Shown here piece after piece: positions 7,425 to 8,946 of a DNA stretch of 8,946 bases (position 1 is its first letter; the number at the start of each line of letters is the position of its first letter). Made by a program: the position numbers and the translations under genes. The notes beneath the pieces are model-generated. The model was not told the origin of the DNA. It was given only the letters and a program-made list of their open reading frames with translations, and made no database searches. This stretch comes from Actinomycetes bacterium (lineage in GTDB: Bacteria; Actinomycetota; Actinomycetes; S36-B12). The stretch is from NCBI GenBank assembly GCA_030425745.1, contig JAUHZW010000077.1, positions 1 through 8,946 of the forward strand, written 5' to 3'.

Positions 7425-8211
7425 CGCTGTCGTCGGACGTCACATCGTCGTCTCCCGCGGTGACACCGTCGCCCTCCGGGAATCCGATTTCACGGTGCCG
7501 CCGGGTTCCATCACCGCGATCATCGGCCCCAACGGATCCGGCAAGTCGACGCTCATGCATGCGATCGCCGGGCTCCTGCCGATCGACAGCGGCGCACTGT
7601 CCGTCCTGGGGGCCACCCCACAGCAGAGCCAACCCCGGATCGCCTACGTGCTGCAGTATTCGACGCCGCAGAAGGGCACGCCGCTCACTGTCGAGGAGAC
7701 GGTCATGATGGGCCGCTACCCGACCTTGGGCTTCCTGCGGCGCCCGTCGTCCCATGACCGCGACCGGGTCCGCAGCGCCATGGAGCGACTCGACATCACG
7801 CACCTGGCCCGTCGCCACCTGACCGAACTGTCCGGCGGTCAGCGCCAGCGGGTCTACGTGGCCCAGGGCATCGCGCAGGATCACACCCTGCTGCTGCTCG
7901 ACGAGCCGCTCACCGGTCTGGACATCACGTCGGCCAAGACGATCGACGGGATCATCCACGACGAGCCCGAGCACGGGTGCTCGGTCATCCTCACCACGCA
8001 CGATCTGGAGGAGGCTCAGGCCGCCGACCACGTCATCCTGACGGGCGGACGCGTCATCGCCTCGGGAGCACCCGGAGAGGTGCTCACCCGCGAGAACCTT
8101 GCGGAGGCCTACGGACTCGGCGCCCTGCACGATCACGACGACGCCGCCCCCCTGCTGCCGACTGAGCACCATGACCACAGCCACGACCACGGAGGCGACC
8201 GTGGCTTCTGA
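7417..8211 (+). CDS. znuC: Zinc ABC transporter ATP-binding protein with His-rich tail
   Basis: The 264-residue ATPase powers zinc import through ZnuB at the inner face of the membrane. Motifs in order are Walker A GPNGSGKST (37-45), the Q-loop at Q80 (YVLQYS), signature LSGGQRQRVYVAQGIA (138-153), Walker B LLLLDEPLTGLD (158-169) and the switch histidine H195 (LTTHD). Everything needed for ATP hydrolysis is present. The last 27 residues form an extension with HDHDD (238-242) and a cluster HHDHSHDH (251-258), which could bind zinc and sense or buffer the metal at the channel exit; that role is inferred. The gene overlaps znuB by 8 bp and its tail overlaps the zur start by 11 bp. The tail sequence is also the zur ribosome-binding region, so the two are constrained together. 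Confidence 0.93.
   Translation: MPDAVVGRHIVVSRGDTVALRESDFTVPPGSITAIIGPNGSGKSTLMHAIAGLLPIDSGALSVLGATPQQSQPRIAYVLQYSTPQKGTPLTVEETVMMGRYPTLGFLRRPSSHDRDRVRSAMERLDITHLARRHLTELSGGQRQRVYVAQGIAQDHTLLLLDEPLTGLDITSAKTIDGIIHDEPEHGCSVILTTHDLEEAQAADHVILTGGRVIASGAPGEVLTRENLAEAYGLGALHDHDDAAPLLPTEHHDHSHDHGGDRGF
8191..8195 (+). promoter_or_regulatory. Ribosome-binding site deciding the zur start
   Basis: GGAGG lies 5 nt before the GTG at 8201. The upstream in-frame ATG at 8171 and the start at 8099 have no such site, so the GTG is the preferred start. Confidence 0.7.
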
Positions 8212-8605
8212 CCGGACTCCCGGTATCGGGCAACGTTCGACCCGCCAGCGCACGGCCGTGGTCGTGGCCCTGGATGAGATCGACGACTTCCGTTCCACGC
8301 AGGAGATCCACGACTACCTACGCGGCAAGGGCGAGAACGTCGGGCTCACCACCGTGTATCGCACCCTCACCGCACTCGCCGAGGCCGATGAGGTCGACGT
8401 GATCCTTCGCGAGGACGGCGAGAGCGTGTATCGGCGCTGCAGTGGGACCCACCATCATCACCTGGTCTGTCGGCAGTGTGGCCGCACTGTCGAGGTGGAG
8501 GGCCCCGCCGTCGAGCGTTGGGCCGATGCCGTGGCCGACGACCACGGGTTCACCGAGGTCAGCCACACCCTCGAGCTGTTCGGCGTGTGCGGCTCCTGCC
8601 GCTGA
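8201..8605 (+). CDS. zur: Fur-family zinc uptake regulator
   Basis: The 134-residue repressor senses zinc and binds Zur boxes, presumably the one at 5512-5526. The N-terminal winged-helix domain (about 1-75) includes STQEIHDYL and the recognition region GLTTVYRTLTAL (48-59). The C-terminal dimerisation domain holds the metal sites: structural Cys4 site C90/C93 and C130/C133; D66, C80, H85 and H87; and H84, H86, E105 and H122. This set equals, with a constant offset of four, the three zinc sites I recall for Mycobacterium tuberculosis FurB/Zur, so this is Zur rather than Fur, Mur or PerR. The GTG at 8201 has a strong ribosome-binding site and overlaps znuC by 11 bp, indicating coupled translation. 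Being in the operon it controls, it should be negatively autoregulated. The gene is intact. Confidence 0.93.
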   Translation: MASDRTPGIGQRSTRQRTAVVVALDEIDDFRSTQEIHDYLRGKGENVGLTTVYRTLTALAEADEVDVILREDGESVYRRCSGTHHHHLVCRQCGRTVEVEGPAVERWADAVADDHGFTEVSHTLELFGVCGSCR

Positions 8606-8634
8606 CCACGTCGCCCGTCGGAGTGCGTCAGCGG
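8599..8634. terminator. Hairpin between convergent zur and the right-edge gene
   Basis: CCGCTGAC (8599-8606) pairs with GTCAGCGG (8627-8634); the stem can continue inward with CAC/GTG (8607-8609 with 8623-8625) across a one-base bulge. It covers both stop codons of two convergent genes separated by 22 bp, so it could end transcription from both sides. There is no T tract. Confidence 0.5.
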
Positions 8635-8946
8635 ATGACCACCGGTGTCGACACCGTGAGGCCCGGCTTGCCGTAGCGCTTCTTCGGGTTGAACGAGGCG
8701 TACAGCACGTAGGTACCGGCCGGCATGCGCTTGCTCATCTTCCACCGGATCTGGGCGGTGCCGTTCTTCTTGGTCTGACGCACGGTGCGCTTGGCGACGA
8801 TCATCTTCTTCGCCTTGGCCGTCAGGCGGGTCAGCACCAGCGCCACCCTCCCCCGATACTTCGGGTCGACCAGGACGCGGTACTTCTGCTTCTTGCCGCC
8901 CCGCGCCTGCACCTGAGGTGCGTCGATCGTGAGCGTCGTGCCCGCA
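8628..8946 (-). CDS. Partial lysine-rich beta-strand protein, 5' end outside window
   Basis: The minus-strand frame is open to the right edge, so only the C-terminal 105 residues are visible; the start lies outside the window and GTG at 8910-8912 need not be used. The sequence is rich in lysine and arginine and in alternating hydrophobic strands (YRVLVDPKYRGRVALVL, GTYVLYASFNPKKRYG, LTVSTPVVIR), with TYVLYASF resembling the last strands of bacterial Ig-like or other beta-sandwich repeats. Similar repeats occur at the ends of secreted actinobacterial proteins, but I see no specific family motif and no signal peptide can be judged. It is convergent with zur and unlikely to belong to the zinc operon. 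The function is unknown. Confidence 0.7.
   Translation of the reverse strand, partial: AGTTLTIDAPQVQARGGKKQKYRVLVDPKYRGRVALVLTRLTAKAKKMIVAKRTVRQTKKNGTAQIRWKMSKRMPAGTYVLYASFNPKKRYGKPGLTVSTPVVIR

Noticed and set aside
8099..8200. Longer zur starting at 8099 or 8171
   Set aside because: No ribosome-binding site at either start; the extra residues lie over the znuC His-rich tail and do not resemble Fur N-termini.
7375..8298. Minus-strand reading frame (307 codons) across znuC and zur
   Set aside because: No recognisable family, and the opposite strand holds intact, motif-complete genes with ribosome-binding sites.

Overview
The window is GC-rich DNA with dense, short-spaced genes, GTG starts and TANNNT-type -10 elements placed 6-7 nt before start codons. 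This points to an actinomycete (Actinomycetota, plausibly Micrococcales). I cannot fix the genus from sequence alone. Every base from 2 to 8946 lies in or next to a supported gene, and no stretch over 300 bases is empty. I see no tRNA, rRNA, CRISPR array, insertion sequence or phage gene.

Left part (1-2731, + strand): the 3' part of a 14-helix DHA2-type MFS drug/proton antiporter (5' end outside the window). It is followed closely by a membrane protein with two RCK/TrkA-N-like Rossmann domains flanking two transmembrane helices. A 62-bp near-perfect palindrome (1346-1407) sits at the start of the second gene and is the most striking non-coding signal here. A small hairpin (2724-2744) separates this gene from the convergent glyS.

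Middle part (2737-5054, - strand): a probable three-gene operon, transcribed in the order ABM-domain protein, short phosphoribosyltransferase-like protein, glycyl-tRNA synthetase, with gaps of 5 and 12 bp. The divergent gene at 5101 encodes a small three-helix membrane protein with a basic, disordered N-terminus.

Right part (5511-8605, + strand): a complete zinc-uptake operon. A TTGACA-17-TACCCT promoter carries an overlapping Zur-like dyad and appears to produce a leaderless mRNA starting at the GTG of the zinc-binding lipoprotein (znuA). The permease (znuB), the ATPase with a His-rich tail (znuC) and the Fur-family zinc repressor (zur) follow with short gaps or overlaps. The regulator would thus sit in the operon it controls: with zinc bound, Zur should block the promoter, and in zinc shortage lipoprotein, channel, ATPase and Zur are made together. 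The operon ends at a hairpin (8599-8634) shared with a convergent, lysine-rich, partial protein that runs off the right edge.

The annotation is mostly of well-known families. Points worth a second look are the palindrome, the repeated leaderless-GTG layout, the RCK protein lacking a potassium-filter motif, and the ABM/PRTase/glyS operon.
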